From Janibacter terrae NBRC 107853 (GTDB lineage: Bacteria; Actinomycetota; Actinomycetes; Actinomycetales; Dermatophilaceae): a DNA stretch of 64,000 nt. Positions 15,466-25,057 of the stretch are shown here, piece after piece. The translations under genes and the position numbers were made by a program. Position 1 is the first letter of the stretch, and every line of letters starts with the position of its first letter. The DNA lies in assembly GCF_001591405.1 (NCBI RefSeq), contig NZ_BCUV01000003.1:264517-328516 (forward strand), written 5' to 3'. Under the pieces are notes generated by a model, which saw only the letters and a list, made by a program, of their open reading frames with translations, had not been told where the DNA came from and did no database searches.

Positions 15466-17787
15466 GTGAAGAGACGCCACACCCATGTCGTGTCCGGACT
15501 CGCCGCTGGCGCCCTCGCCCTCACCCTCGCCCCGCTGTCGGCGAGCGCTGGGACGACGGCCGGCGTGGCACCCGACGACAGGGCCGCATCGACGGCCCGG
15601 CCCGACGACCTGCCGAACCCGCTCGGCGACGCGCAGCGGGAGCTGCGTCGGGCCGCGGTCGACCAGCTCATGCGCGGCGAGGCCAAGGTCGTGACCAAGA
15701 ACGGCACCAAGGTCATCGAGGTCAGGAGCGAGGACGCCGCCGAGCGCCACGCCAAGGGCACGGCGAAGAAGCCCCCGCGCACCAAGTACGTGCAGTACGA
15801 CGTCAACCGTGAGGCCTCGATCTTCACGATCCTCACCGATTTCGGCGACCAGACCCTGCCCGCGACAGGTGGCGCGCCCGGGCCGGTCAACAACTCGATC
15901 CCCGAGCCCGACCGCACCGAGAACAACACGACGATCTGGGACGAGGACTTCGGCCGCGAGCACTACACCGACCTGATGTTCGCCGAGGGCAAGGAGTCCT
16001 TCAAGGACTTCTACCTCAAGCAGTCCAACGGCCGCTTCCTCACCAAGGGCGACGTCTCCGACTGGGTGAGGGTCCCGTACAACGAGGCCCGATACGGCCA
16101 CAACCCCGTCGCCGGCGACGGCACGAGCGAGGCCGACGGCTACTGGAACTACATCAAGGACACCGCCCAGGCCTGGTACGACGACCAGAAGGCCCAGGGC
16201 AAGAGCGACGCCGAGATCAAGGAGTACCTGGCCCAGTTCGACGTCTGGGACCGGTACGACTTCGACGGTGACGGCGACTTCAACGAGCCCGACGGGTACA
16301 TCGACCACTTCCAGGCGATCCACGCCGGCGAAGGGGAGGAGGCCGGGGGCGGCGCGGAGGGCGAGGACGCCATCTGGAGCCACCGCTGGTACGCCTTCTC
16401 CAACAACCTCGGCAAGGCCGGCCCGGAGCAGAACAAGCTCGGCGGCGTGCCCCTCGGCGACTCCGGCATCTGGATCGGCGACTACACCACCGAGCCCGAG
16501 AACGGTGGCCTCGGCGTCTTCACGCACGAGTTCGGCCACGACCTCGGCCTGCCGGACCTGTACGACACGGCCGGTGGTGACAACGGCACCGGCTTCTGGA
16601 CCCTGATGTCGGGCGGCTCGTGGCTGGGTGACGGCACCGAGGACATCGGCTCCAGCCCCGGCTACATGGGCGCGTGGGAGAAGCTGCAGCTCGGCTGGCT
16701 GGACGTCAAGGCCATGCAGCCCGGCGAGCGGGCCAAGGTCGACCTCGGCCCGGCCGACCGGGACAGCGCCAAGCTGCCGCAGGCACTCGGTGTCGTGCTC
16801 CCCGAGCGCGATGTCACCACGGACTACAACACGCCGCACTCCGGCAGCTACGAGTGGTGGTCCGGGTCCGGTGACGACCTCAACAACTCGCTCACCCGCG
16901 AGATCGACCTGACCGGCGCCTCGTCGGCCTCGGTCACGGCCCAGATGGCCACCGACATCGAGACCGGCTACGACTTCCTCTACACCGAGGTGAGCACCGA
17001 CGGCGGCTCGACGTGGACCGAGCTCGCGGCCGACGACACCGAAAACATGACCTGGCACGCAGAGACCACGGACCTCACTGCCTACGCGGGCGACAAGGTC
17101 CTCTTCCGCTGGCGCTACCAGACCGACGGTGGACTCGCCAAGACCGGCGCCTTCATCGACGACATCACCATCACGGTCGACGGCCGGGCCGTCCTCACCG
17201 ACGACGTCGAGTCGGGTGACAACGGCTGGACCGCCGACGGGTTCACCCGGATGACGGGGTCGACCACCGAGGCCGTCCAGGACTACTACCTGGCGGAGAA
17301 CCGCGTGTACTCCGGCTACGACGAGAACCTCAAGACCGGTCCGTACAACTTCGGCTGGGCCTCCACCCGGCCGGACTGGGTCGAGCGGTTCCCCTACCAG
17401 GACGGTCTGCTCGTCTGGTTCGCCAACGGCGAGTACAAGGACAACAACACCAGCTCCCACCCCGGGGGTGGGCTGGCCCTCCCGGTCGACGCCCGCCCGG
17501 CGCCGGTCACCTTCGAGAACGGCCGGCTGCTCGGCAACCGCCGTCAGCCCTTCGACGCCACCTTCGGCAAGCAGCGCACCGACGCGGTGACCTTCCACAA
17601 CAACGGCATCGCCGAGACGGTGCCGTCGAGCAAGGGCATCGCGACCTTCGACGACTCCGACCCGGACCGCTACTGGTCCGCGGACAACCCGTGGAGCTCG
17701 ACCAAGGTCGCCGGGTCCGGCACGAGGATCACGGTCAAGGCGCAGCACGGCGACGAGATGAAGCTCGACGTCCGCGCCGGCGAGTGA
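15466..17787 (+). CDS. Secreted M6-family metalloprotease (immune inhibitor A-like)
   Basis: A 773-residue exported zinc protease. Residues 1-30 are a signal peptide (KRRHTHVVSGLAAGALALTL followed by SASAG). A propeptide-like region follows. The catalytic zinc motif is GVFTHEFGHDLGLPDLYD (HExxH near residue 353) and the M6 block MSGGSWLG comes after it. Residues ~450-600 form a beta-rich domain (SGSYEWWSGSGDDLNNSL, then VSTDGGSTWTELA) as in immune inhibitor A. It probably degrades extracellular protein. GTG 15466 has AGGAGG at 15456-15461. It stands alone, flanked by hairpins. Confidence 0.9.
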   Translation: MKRRHTHVVSGLAAGALALTLAPLSASAGTTAGVAPDDRAASTARPDDLPNPLGDAQRELRRAAVDQLMRGEAKVVTKNGTKVIEVRSEDAAERHAKGTAKKPPRTKYVQYDVNREASIFTILTDFGDQTLPATGGAPGPVNNSIPEPDRTENNTTIWDEDFGREHYTDLMFAEGKESFKDFYLKQSNGRFLTKGDVSDWVRVPYNEARYGHNPVAGDGTSEADGYWNYIKDTAQAWYDDQKAQGKSDAEIKEYLAQFDVWDRYDFDGDGDFNEPDGYIDHFQAIHAGEGEEAGGGAEGEDAIWSHRWYAFSNNLGKAGPEQNKLGGVPLGDSGIWIGDYTTEPENGGLGVFTHEFGHDLGLPDLYDTAGGDNGTGFWTLMSGGSWLGDGTEDIGSSPGYMGAWEKLQLGWLDVKAMQPGERAKVDLGPADRDSAKLPQALGVVLPERDVTTDYNTPHSGSYEWWSGSGDDLNNSLTREIDLTGASSASVTAQMATDIETGYDFLYTEVSTDGGSTWTELAADDTENMTWHAETTDLTAYAGDKVLFRWRYQTDGGLAKTGAFIDDITITVDGRAVLTDDVESGDNGWTADGFTRMTGSTTEAVQDYYLAENRVYSGYDENLKTGPYNFGWASTRPDWVERFPYQDGLLVWFANGEYKDNNTSSHPGGGLALPVDARPAPVTFENGRLLGNRRQPFDATFGKQRTDAVTFHNNGIAETVPSSKGIATFDDSDPDRYWSADNPWSSTKVAGSGTRITVKAQHGDEMKLDVRAGE

Positions 17788-17798
17788 GGCCGTCGGCC

Positions 17799-17852
17799 TG
17801 ACGCACACGGGCCCGTCCGTCCCCCCTTCACCGGGGGCGGGCGGGCCCGCGG
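17799..17852 (+). terminator. GC-rich hairpin after the M6 protease
   Basis: GGGCCCGTCCGTCCCCCC and GGGGGCGGGCGGGCCC fold into a long, slightly imperfect stem with loop TTCACC. No U tract follows. Its position 12 nt after the stop supports a terminator role. Confidence 0.5.
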
Positions 17853-17944
17853 CGCGTGCCCGCACAGGCCCCCCACTCCGCCGGATACTGTGGGCGAAGG
17901 CCCCGCCGGACGGGAGCCGGGACCGCTGGGAGAGGACCTTCGAC

Positions 17945-19288
17945 GTGACGCAGACCGCTGACCACCTCCTGCCCGACTCTCCCGTGGAGCGCGCCCTCGT
18001 CGCGAGGGGATGGGCCGACATCGACCTCGTGGAGCGGCTCGGCCCGGCGCGCACCCGACGGTTCCGCTCCGCGACGCTGGGCGCCGACGTCGACCGCGCG
18101 CGGGAGTGGTTCCGCTCGCCGGAGCCGGGCACGATCCCGCCGGGCATCGTCCAGATGTACGAGTCCGAGGCCAACGTGACGCGCTACCGCCGAGTCCTGG
18201 ACTTCATCGGTGCCGGCGAGCGGGTCTTCGAGGTCGGCATCGGTCACGGCTTCCTCGCGACGATGATGCTGCGCGACGGGGGGATCGAGCGGTACCGGGG
18301 CGTCGACCTCTCGCGGTACAGCGTGCGCAAGACGACCCAGACGCTCGAGGCCAACGGCTTCGCGGACGTCGCCGAGGTCGCCGAGCAGGACCTCTACACG
18401 GTGACCCGGCAGGACCTCGAGGCCGTCGACGCGACCCTCCTCGTGTGCTGCGAGGTGATCGAGCACGTGCCCGAGCCGGAGGAGGCGCTCGCGACGCTCG
18501 CCCGGGCCCTGCCCGAGGGCACGGACCTGCTGTTCTCCATCCCCCTCGTCGGTCGCCTCGAAGGGGTCTGGGGGCACACGCAGGTCTTCGGCGCCGCGCG
18601 CATCCACGACATGCTCGCGCCCGCCGGCCTGGTGGCGCACCACGTCGAGGTCCTCCACGACACGTGGGCGGTCGTCCTGGCCTCCACGAGCACGGCGCCC
18701 TCGCCGCGGGCCGCCCGCGTGCTCGAGGCGACCGCGCCGGTGGAGCCCGAGCGCTTCCTCGAGCCGCCGTTCAGGTCGATGGCCAATGTCGTCGTCAAGG
18801 ACCTCGAGCGCGTCGAGGCCCAGTGGGTCAAGCGCGTCGCCGACCCCACGGTGGAGCCGTGCCCGGGTAGTGGTGACGACCCCGACCTGCCGCTGCGGGG
18901 CCTGCGGGTCAGGGCCGGCAACGAGAGCCCGACCCGCGGACCGGGCAAGGGCTGGGCGGCGTACGCCGGGGTCGCCTTCGCCGTGCCCGAGGGGACGAAG
19001 GGGGCGCGCCTGGAGGTCCACCTCGAGGACCCGGAGGCCGTCCGGGCCCTGCGGGTCGTGTGGTCGCGCGAGGGGGAGGCGGTCGGCAAGTGGGTGTGGC
19101 GTCCCGGCGAGGCCCGGCCGAGGATGGACTCGCCCACCTTCCTCATCGCCCCCGGACGCGGCGGGACGTACCTGCGACGGGTCCCGGGGTCGCGGGTCGA
19201 GGGCGCCGACGCCGTCGAGGTCTTCGTCGAGGCCGAGGGCACCGCCGACATCGACTTCCGTGTCCTGCGCTGGGCCTGGGTGAGCTGA
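17945..19288 (+). CDS. Methyltransferase fused to a C-terminal beta-sandwich domain
   Basis: A 447-residue protein. Residues ~60-240 are a class I methyltransferase: RVFEVGIGHGFLATMMLRDG (motif I), YRGVDLSRYSV, LLVCCEVIEHVPEPEEALATL and LLFSIPLVGRLEGVWGH. Residues ~300-447 are a separate domain rich in beta strands and Trp (GWAAYAGVAFAVPEG, VGKWVWRPGEARPR, FRVLRWAWVS) that looks like a galactose-binding or other carbohydrate-binding sandwich. A glycan substrate is therefore a guess. The EVIEH block also occurs in Hen1 and UbiG families, so it does not decide the substrate. GTG 17945 has an upstream GGGAGAGGA. Confidence 0.65.
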   Translation: MTQTADHLLPDSPVERALVARGWADIDLVERLGPARTRRFRSATLGADVDRAREWFRSPEPGTIPPGIVQMYESEANVTRYRRVLDFIGAGERVFEVGIGHGFLATMMLRDGGIERYRGVDLSRYSVRKTTQTLEANGFADVAEVAEQDLYTVTRQDLEAVDATLLVCCEVIEHVPEPEEALATLARALPEGTDLLFSIPLVGRLEGVWGHTQVFGAARIHDMLAPAGLVAHHVEVLHDTWAVVLASTSTAPSPRAARVLEATAPVEPERFLEPPFRSMANVVVKDLERVEAQWVKRVADPTVEPCPGSGDDPDLPLRGLRVRAGNESPTRGPGKGWAAYAGVAFAVPEGTKGARLEVHLEDPEAVRALRVVWSREGEAVGKWVWRPGEARPRMDSPTFLIAPGRGGTYLRRVPGSRVEGADAVEVFVEAEGTADIDFRVLRWAWVS

Positions 19289-19314
19289 CGCCGCCCGTGG
19301 GGCAGGATGGGCCC

Positions 19315-20652
19315 ATGGATCGTCAGCAGGAGTTCGTCCTCCGCACCATCGAGGAACGCGACATCCGGTTCGTCCGGCTCTGGTTCACGGACGTGCTCGG
19401 CACGCTGAAGTCGGTCGCGATCGCGCCGGCCGAGCTCGAGGGTGCCTTCGCCGAGGGGATCGGGTTCGACGGGTCGGCCATCGAGGGCTTCACCAGGGTC
19501 TACGAGGCCGACATGCTCGCGCGCCCCGACCCCTCGACCTTCCAGGTGCTCCCGTGGCGTGGTGAGCACCCGGGCACTGCCCGGATGTTCTGCGACATCC
19601 AGCTGCCAGACGGCTCGGCGGCGCTCGCCGACGCCCGCTACGTCCTGCGCCGGGCGCTCGACAAGGCCGCCGACATGGGCTTCACCTTCTACACCCACCC
19701 AGAGATCGAGTTCTTCCTCCTGCACCAGGGCACCCCCAAGGGCGCGCGGCCGGAGCCGGTCGACGACGCCGGCTACTTCGACCACGTGCCCAAGGGCGAG
19801 GCGCACGACTTCCGCCGGGCGGCGATCACGATGCTCGAGTCGGTCGGCATCTCCGTGGAGTTCAGCCACCACGAGGGCGCACCGGGGCAGAACGAGATCG
19901 ACCTGCGCTACGCCGACGCGCTGTCCACCGCGGACAACATCATGACCTTCCGCACGGTGGTCAAGGAGGTCGCGCTCGAGCAGGGCGTCTACGCGACCTT
20001 CATGCCCAAGGTCTTCGCCGAGCACCCCGGCAGCGGCATGCACACGCACATGTCGCTCTTCGAGGGCGACACCAACGCCTTCTACGAGCCCGGAGCGCCG
20101 TACCAGCTGAGCAAGGTCGGCCGACAGTTCATCGCCGGGCTGCTGCACCACGGCCGCGAGTACACCGCCATCACCAACCAGTGGGTCAACAGCTACAAGC
20201 GGCTGTGGGGCGGTGGTGAGGCCCCCGCGCACCTCACCTGGGGCCACAACAACCGCTCCGCGATGGTCCGGGTGCCGATGTACAAGCCCAACAAGGGCAA
20301 CAGCAGCCGGGTCGAGGTCCGCAGCCTCGACTCCGCGTGCAATCCCTACCTCGCCTTCGCCGTGATGCTCTCGGCCGGCCTCAAGGGCATCGAGGAGGGC
20401 TACGAGCTCCCGCCCGAGGCCGAGGACGACGTCTGGGGCCTCACCGACCGCGAACGTCGCGCCATGGGGATCAAGCCGCTGCCGGCGAGCCTGGCCGAGG
20501 CGATCGAGGCCATGGAGGAGAGCGAGCTGGTCGCCGAGACCCTCGGCGAGCACGTCTTCGACTTCTTCCTGCGCAACAAGCGCCAGGAGTGGGACGACTA
20601 CCGCAACCAGGTCACCCCCTTCGAGCTCGAGCGCCTGCTGCCCAGGCTGTGA
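19315..20652 (+). CDS. glnA2: Glutamine synthetase, GlnA2 type
   Basis: Class I glutamine synthetase fold, 445 residues. Signatures: FVRLWFTDVLGTLKSVAI, GFDGSAIEGFTRVYEADM, EIEFFLL, HHEGAPGQNEIDLRYADA, GSGMHTHMSLF, and NRSAMVRVPMYKPNKG. It lacks the NLYDLP adenylylation site of GlnA1, having GYELPPEAEDDVW there, which fits the GlnA2 subgroup found beside glnE. Mycobacterial GlnA2 is the same size and in the same position. ATG 19315 is 6 nt after CAGGAT, a possible leaderless promoter. Whether it makes glutamine or acts on a related substrate cannot be read from sequence. Confidence 0.9.
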   Translation: MDRQQEFVLRTIEERDIRFVRLWFTDVLGTLKSVAIAPAELEGAFAEGIGFDGSAIEGFTRVYEADMLARPDPSTFQVLPWRGEHPGTARMFCDIQLPDGSAALADARYVLRRALDKAADMGFTFYTHPEIEFFLLHQGTPKGARPEPVDDAGYFDHVPKGEAHDFRRAAITMLESVGISVEFSHHEGAPGQNEIDLRYADALSTADNIMTFRTVVKEVALEQGVYATFMPKVFAEHPGSGMHTHMSLFEGDTNAFYEPGAPYQLSKVGRQFIAGLLHHGREYTAITNQWVNSYKRLWGGGEAPAHLTWGHNNRSAMVRVPMYKPNKGNSSRVEVRSLDSACNPYLAFAVMLSAGLKGIEEGYELPPEAEDDVWGLTDRERRAMGIKPLPASLAEAIEAMEESELVAETLGEHVFDFFLRNKRQEWDDYRNQVTPFELERLLPRL

Positions 20653-20656
20653 CCTC

Positions 20657-23626
20657 GTGACGCCACCACGCCGCGCGGTCCCGGGGCTCGCCCGACGGGG
20701 CTTCAACGACACGGCGCGCGCGGAGACGCTGCTGTCCGACCCGGCGCTCGAGCCGCTCGTCGCCGCCCGGGAGCCGCTGCTCGCCGCCCTCGGTCGCGCC
20801 GCCGACCCCGACGCGGCCCTGCTCGGTCTCGTCCGGCTCCTCGAGGCAGCAGGTCCCGAGACCGACGCCCTGGCCGCCGCCCTTCGCTCCGACGAGGCCG
20901 CCCGGCTCCGCGTCATCGGCGCCCTCGGGATCTCGAGCGCGCTCGTCGACCACCTCGTGGCCCACCCCGAGCAGTGGCGCGACGCCGTCGAGGCGCACGA
21001 GATGACCCCCGAGGAGCGGACCGACGCGCTGCTCGGCGAGATCGCCGCGCACGGGGACCTCGAACCCCAGGACGCCCTGCGCGTCGGCTACCGGAGGCAG
21101 CTGCTCGGCATCGCGGCCTGCGACGTGACCTCGGAGGACCCCCTGGCCCACCTGCCGACGGTCGCCGCTGCCCTGGCCGACCTCGCCGGGGCGGCGCTCG
21201 AGGGTGCGGTGCGGATCGCGATCGACGAGCTCGGGGAGGCCGGCCAGACCTGCCGCTTCGCCGTCATCGGCATGGGCAAGGCCGGGGGACGGGAGCTCAA
21301 CTACATCTCCGACGTCGACGTCATCTTCGTCGCCGAGCCCGTCGAGGGCGCCGACGAGGCCGCCGCCCTCGAGGTGGCGACCAAGATCGCGACGCGCACG
21401 ATGCACGCCTGCGCCGACGCCACCGCGCACGGCAGCCTGTGGCCGGTCGACGCGGCCCTGCGGCCCGAGGGGAAGCAGGGCCCGCTCGTGCGCACCGTCG
21501 CCAGCCACCGCACGTACTACGAGCGCTGGGCCAAGACCTGGGAGTTCCAGGCCCTGCTCAAGGCGCGCCACCTCGCGGGCGACGCCGGCCTCGGTGCCGA
21601 GTACCTCGACGCCGTGCGGCCGCTCGTCTGGGAGGCCGCCTCCCGGGAGGACTTCGTCGACGACGTCCAGGCCATGCGCCGCCGCGTCGAGGAGCACATC
21701 CCCGCCGCCGAGGCCGCGCGCCAGCTCAAGCTCGGTCCCGGGGGGCTGCGCGACGTCGAGTTCTCCGTGCAGCTGCTCCAGCTCGTCCACGGACGCACCG
21801 ACGAGACGCTGCACTCGGGCACGACCCTCGACGCGCTCGCGGCGCTGTCCACCGGCGGCTACATCGGTCGCCGCGACGCGCAGGTCCTCGGCGAGGCCTA
21901 CCGGGTGCTGCGCACCCTGGAGCACCGGATCCAGCTGCACCGGCTGCGCCGCACGCACCTCATGCCCACGTCCGAGCAGGACCTGCGGCGCCTGGGCCGC
22001 GCCATGCGCCTCTTCGACCAGCCGGACAAGCAGGTCGTCGCCCTGCGCACCGAGCGTTCCCGGGAGGTGCGCCGGCTCCACCAGCAGCTCTTCTACCGGC
22101 CGCTGCTGTCCGCCGTCGCGCGGCTCAGCCCCGACGAGGCCCGTCTCACGCCCGACGCGGCCCGCACGCGGCTCGGCGCCCTCGGCTACCGCGACCCCGC
22201 CGGCGCGCTGCGCCACCTCGAGGTGCTCACCGACGGGGTCAACCGCACGGCCGCGATCCAGCGCCAGCTCCTGCCCGTGATGCTCGAGTGGTTCGCGGAG
22301 ATGGCCGACCCGGACGCCGGCCTCCTCGCCTTCCGCAAGGTGAGCGAGGCGCTCGGCTCCACGCACTGGTACCTCCGGCTGCTGCGGGACGAAGGGGAGG
22401 CCGCCCAGGTCCTCGCCCACACCCTCGGGGCCAGCCGGTTCGCTGGCGACCTGCTGCTGGCGAGCCCCGAGGCCGTCCAGATGCTCGGCGACGGGGACGG
22501 GCTGCGCCCCCGCGGCAGGGACGAGATCCTGCGCCGCATGCGGGCGGCGGCCGGCCGCCGCGACGACGCCGACGCGGCGGTCTCTGCGATCCGTGCCATC
22601 CGCCGCGCCGAGATCTTCCGCGTCGCCGTCGCGGACCTGCAGGACACGGTGAGCCTGGAGCAGGTCGGGCAGGCCCTCACCGACCTCAGCGAGGCGACGA
22701 TCGAGGCATCCCTCGAGGTCGTCGTCCGCTCCGTCGAGGCCGACCTGGGCCGGCCGCTGGGCACGGACCTGCTCATCATCGGGATGGGGCGCCTCGGGGG
22801 CAGGGAGATCGGCTACTCCTCGGACGCCGACGTGCTCTACGTGCACGACCCGCACGACGGGGTCGCCGACCAGGACGCCCAGGAGGCCGCGCTCGCGGTC
22901 GTGGGGGAGATGCGTCGGCTGCTCGGGGCGCAGGGCTCCGACCCGCCGCTCGGCCTCGACGCGGACCTGCGCCCCGAGGGCAAGAGCGGGCCGATGGTGC
23001 GCACCCTGGCGTCGTACGCGACCTACTACGCGCGGTGGTCCCAGACCTGGGAGGCGCAGGCGCTCCTGCGGGCCCGACCGGTCGCCGGGGACCCGGGGCT
23101 GGGGGAGCGGTTCATCGCCCTCATCGACCCGCTGCGCTGGTCCGACGACGGGCTCGACGCCACGCAGATCCGCGAGGTCCGCCGGCTCAAGGCCCGGATG
23201 GAGGCCGAGCGGCTGCCCCGCGGCGCCGACCGCAAGGCGCACTTCAAGCTCGGGATGGGCGGTCTCTCCGACGTCGAGTGGACCGTGCAGCTGCTGCAGA
23301 TGGAGCACGCCCACGAGCACGAGGGCCTGCGCACGACCCGGACCCTGCCCGCACTCACGGCGGCGGTCGAGGCGGGGCTGGTCACCGCCGAGGACGCCGA
23401 GGTGCTGCGCCAGGCGTGGTGCATGGCCTCCCTGCTGCGCAACGCCGGCATGCTCTTCCGCGGTCGCGCGGTCGACTCCGTCCCGTCCAACCTGCGCGAG
23501 GCGGACGGCGTGGGGCGCATCGTCGGGATGGAGCCGCAGTCGGGGCTGGCGCTCGCCGAGTCCTACCGCCGCACCGCCCGCCACGCGCGCCAGGTCGTCG
23601 ACCGGATCTTCTACGGCGAGGAGTGA
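20657..23626 (+). CDS. glnE: Bifunctional glutamine synthetase adenylyltransferase/deadenylase
   Basis: Controls glutamine synthetase by adding or removing AMP. It has 989 residues, the usual length. Two nucleotidyltransferase domains are visible: GMGKAGGRELNYISDVDV (about residue 206, deadenylase half) and GMGRLGGREIGYSSDADV (about 709, adenylylase half), each with the paired Asp. LRPEGKQGPLVRTVASH and LRPEGKSGPMVRTLASY, and QLKLGPGGLRDVEF and HFKLGMGGLSDVEW, are repeated partner motifs. GTG 20657 starts 4 nt after glnA2. The adjacent GlnA2 lacks the target tyrosine, so the substrate is probably a GlnA1 encoded elsewhere. Confidence 0.95.
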   Translation: MTPPRRAVPGLARRGFNDTARAETLLSDPALEPLVAAREPLLAALGRAADPDAALLGLVRLLEAAGPETDALAAALRSDEAARLRVIGALGISSALVDHLVAHPEQWRDAVEAHEMTPEERTDALLGEIAAHGDLEPQDALRVGYRRQLLGIAACDVTSEDPLAHLPTVAAALADLAGAALEGAVRIAIDELGEAGQTCRFAVIGMGKAGGRELNYISDVDVIFVAEPVEGADEAAALEVATKIATRTMHACADATAHGSLWPVDAALRPEGKQGPLVRTVASHRTYYERWAKTWEFQALLKARHLAGDAGLGAEYLDAVRPLVWEAASREDFVDDVQAMRRRVEEHIPAAEAARQLKLGPGGLRDVEFSVQLLQLVHGRTDETLHSGTTLDALAALSTGGYIGRRDAQVLGEAYRVLRTLEHRIQLHRLRRTHLMPTSEQDLRRLGRAMRLFDQPDKQVVALRTERSREVRRLHQQLFYRPLLSAVARLSPDEARLTPDAARTRLGALGYRDPAGALRHLEVLTDGVNRTAAIQRQLLPVMLEWFAEMADPDAGLLAFRKVSEALGSTHWYLRLLRDEGEAAQVLAHTLGASRFAGDLLLASPEAVQMLGDGDGLRPRGRDEILRRMRAAAGRRDDADAAVSAIRAIRRAEIFRVAVADLQDTVSLEQVGQALTDLSEATIEASLEVVVRSVEADLGRPLGTDLLIIGMGRLGGREIGYSSDADVLYVHDPHDGVADQDAQEAALAVVGEMRRLLGAQGSDPPLGLDADLRPEGKSGPMVRTLASYATYYARWSQTWEAQALLRARPVAGDPGLGERFIALIDPLRWSDDGLDATQIREVRRLKARMEAERLPRGADRKAHFKLGMGGLSDVEWTVQLLQMEHAHEHEGLRTTRTLPALTAAVEAGLVTAEDAEVLRQAWCMASLLRNAGMLFRGRAVDSVPSNLREADGVGRIVGMEPQSGLALAESYRRTARHARQVVDRIFYGEE

Positions 23627-23681
23627 GCGCCTGCTGCTCTCGGGGTGGTGCGGCGGGCGTCGGGTGACCCCGAGCGGTGGA

Positions 23682-23702
23682 CACCGGACGGGCCGTCCGG
23701 TG
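23682..23702 (+). terminator. Palindromic hairpin after glnE
   Basis: CACCGGACGG and CCGTCCGGTG form a perfect 10-bp inverted repeat around one G. It lies between the glnE stop and the hisD promoter. No U tract follows. Confidence 0.45.
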
Positions 23703-23710
23703 GACGAACC

Positions 23711-23716
23711 TAGACT
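23711..23716 (+). promoter_or_regulatory. Leaderless -10 box (TAGACT) for the histidine operon
   Basis: TAGACT, then 6 nt, then ATG 23723 with no Shine-Dalgarno. It is the only evident promoter ahead of the tightly packed genes from hisD to the SseB-like gene. Confidence 0.6.
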
Positions 23717-23722
23717 TGTCCC

Positions 23723-25057
23723 ATGCTCGCCACGATCGACCTGCGTTCCCAGCCCCTCGGGGCCCGGCAGCTGCGGGCAGCCCTGCCGCGCGCCGAGTAC
23801 GACGTCGAGGCCGCGCTCGACGCGGTGCGACCGATCTGCGACGACGTCCATGACCGGGGCGCCGAGGCGCTCTACGACCTCGCCGAGCGCTTCGACGGGG
23901 TGCGGCCGACCGCCCTCCGCGTGCCGGCGCAGGTCCTCGAGGCCGCCGTGGAGGTCCTCGACGCCGACGTGCGGGCCGCCCTGGAGCTGGCCATCGAGCG
24001 CGCCCGTGCGGTCCACGCCGACCAGCGTCGCACCGACACCACGACCACGCTCGCGCCCGGGGGGACCGTCACCGAGCGCTGGGTCCCGGTCGAGCGGGTC
24101 GGCCTGTACGTGCCCGGTGGCCGGGCGGTCTACCCCTCGTCCGTCGTCATGAACGTCGTGCCCGCCCAGATCGCCGGAGTCGGGTCGCTCGCCGTCGCCA
24201 GCCCGCCCCAGCGCGAGAACACCGGCGTCTTCGCCGGCTACCCGCACCCGACGATCCTCGCGGCGTGCGCGCTGCTCGGCGTCGACGAGGTGTGGGCGAT
24301 GGGTGGGGCCCAGGCGGTCGCCGGCTTCGCCCACGGGTTCACCGACGGTGCCGACGAGTGCGCCCCCGTCAGCCTCGTCACCGGCCCGGGCAACATCTAC
24401 GTCGCCGCGGCCAAGCGGCTGCTCAAGGGCCTCATCGGCATCGACGCCGAGGCCGGGCCGACCGAGATCGCCGTGCTCGCCGACGCGAGCGCCGACCCCG
24501 AGCACGTCGCGGCCGACCTCATCAGCCAGGCCGAGCACGACCCGCTCGCCGGTTCCGTCCTGGTCACCGACTCCACCGAGCTCGCCGACGCCGTCACCGC
24601 TGCCGTCGAGCGGCGCGCGGCCGCGACCAAGCACAGCGAGCGCGTCGGCGAGGCCCTCACCGGGCGCCAGTCCGCGATCGTCCTCGTCGACGACGTCGAT
24701 GCCGGCCTGCGGGTCGTCGACGCCTACGCCGCCGAGCACCTCGAGGTCATCACGGCGGACGCGCCGCAGGTCGCGGCGCGCGTGCGCAACGCAGGGGCGA
24801 TCTTCGTCGGTACGCACTCGCCGGTGAGCCTCGGGGACTACGTCGCCGGGTCCAACCACGTCCTGCCCACCGGCGGCAGCGCCGCCCACAGCAGCGGCCT
24901 GTCCGTGCAGTCCTTCCTCCGGGGCATCCACGTCGTCGAGTACTCGGCGCAGGCCCTCGCCGAGGTCGCCCCGCACGTCGTGGCCCTGGCCGAGGCCGAG
25001 GACCTGCCCGCCCACGGCGAGGCCGTCACCGCGCGCACGGGCGAGGTCCGGCGATGA
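23723..25057 (+). CDS. hisD: Histidinol dehydrogenase
   Basis: Last two steps of histidine synthesis, histidinol to histidine with NAD+. It has 444 residues. [62 protein letters not shown] and [10 protein letters not shown] (zinc site) are present, with [20 protein letters not shown] near the C-terminus. It is the first gene of the his cluster; the stop overlaps hisC as ATGA. Confidence 0.96.
   Translation: MLATIDLRSQPLGARQLRAALPRAEYDVEAALDAVRPICDDVHDRGAEALYDLAERFDGVRPTALRVPAQVLEAAVEVLDADVRAALELAIERARAVHADQRRTDTTTTLAPGGTVTERWVPVERVGLYVPGGRAVYPSSVVMNVVPAQIAGVGSLAVASPPQRENTGVFAGYPHPTILAACALLGVDEVWAMGGAQAVAGFAHGFTDGADECAPVSLVTGPGNIYVAAAKRLLKGLIGIDAEAGPTEIAVLADASADPEHVAADLISQAEHDPLAGSVLVTDSTELADAVTAAVERRAAATKHSERVGEALTGRQSAIVLVDDVDAGLRVVDAYAAEHLEVITADAPQVAARVRNAGAIFVGTHSPVSLGDYVAGSNHVLPTGGSAAHSSGLSVQSFLRGIHVVEYSAQALAEVAPHVVALAEAEDLPAHGEAVTARTGEVRR

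Noticed and set aside
20612..25015. Very long antisense open frame opposite glnE and hisD, and similar ones opposite other genes (e.g. plus strand 9472-12597)
   Set aside because: In GC-rich genes the complementary frames are often open by chance. The translations are low-complexity Arg/Gly/Ala/Val strings without family motifs, while the opposite strand encodes clear enzymes.
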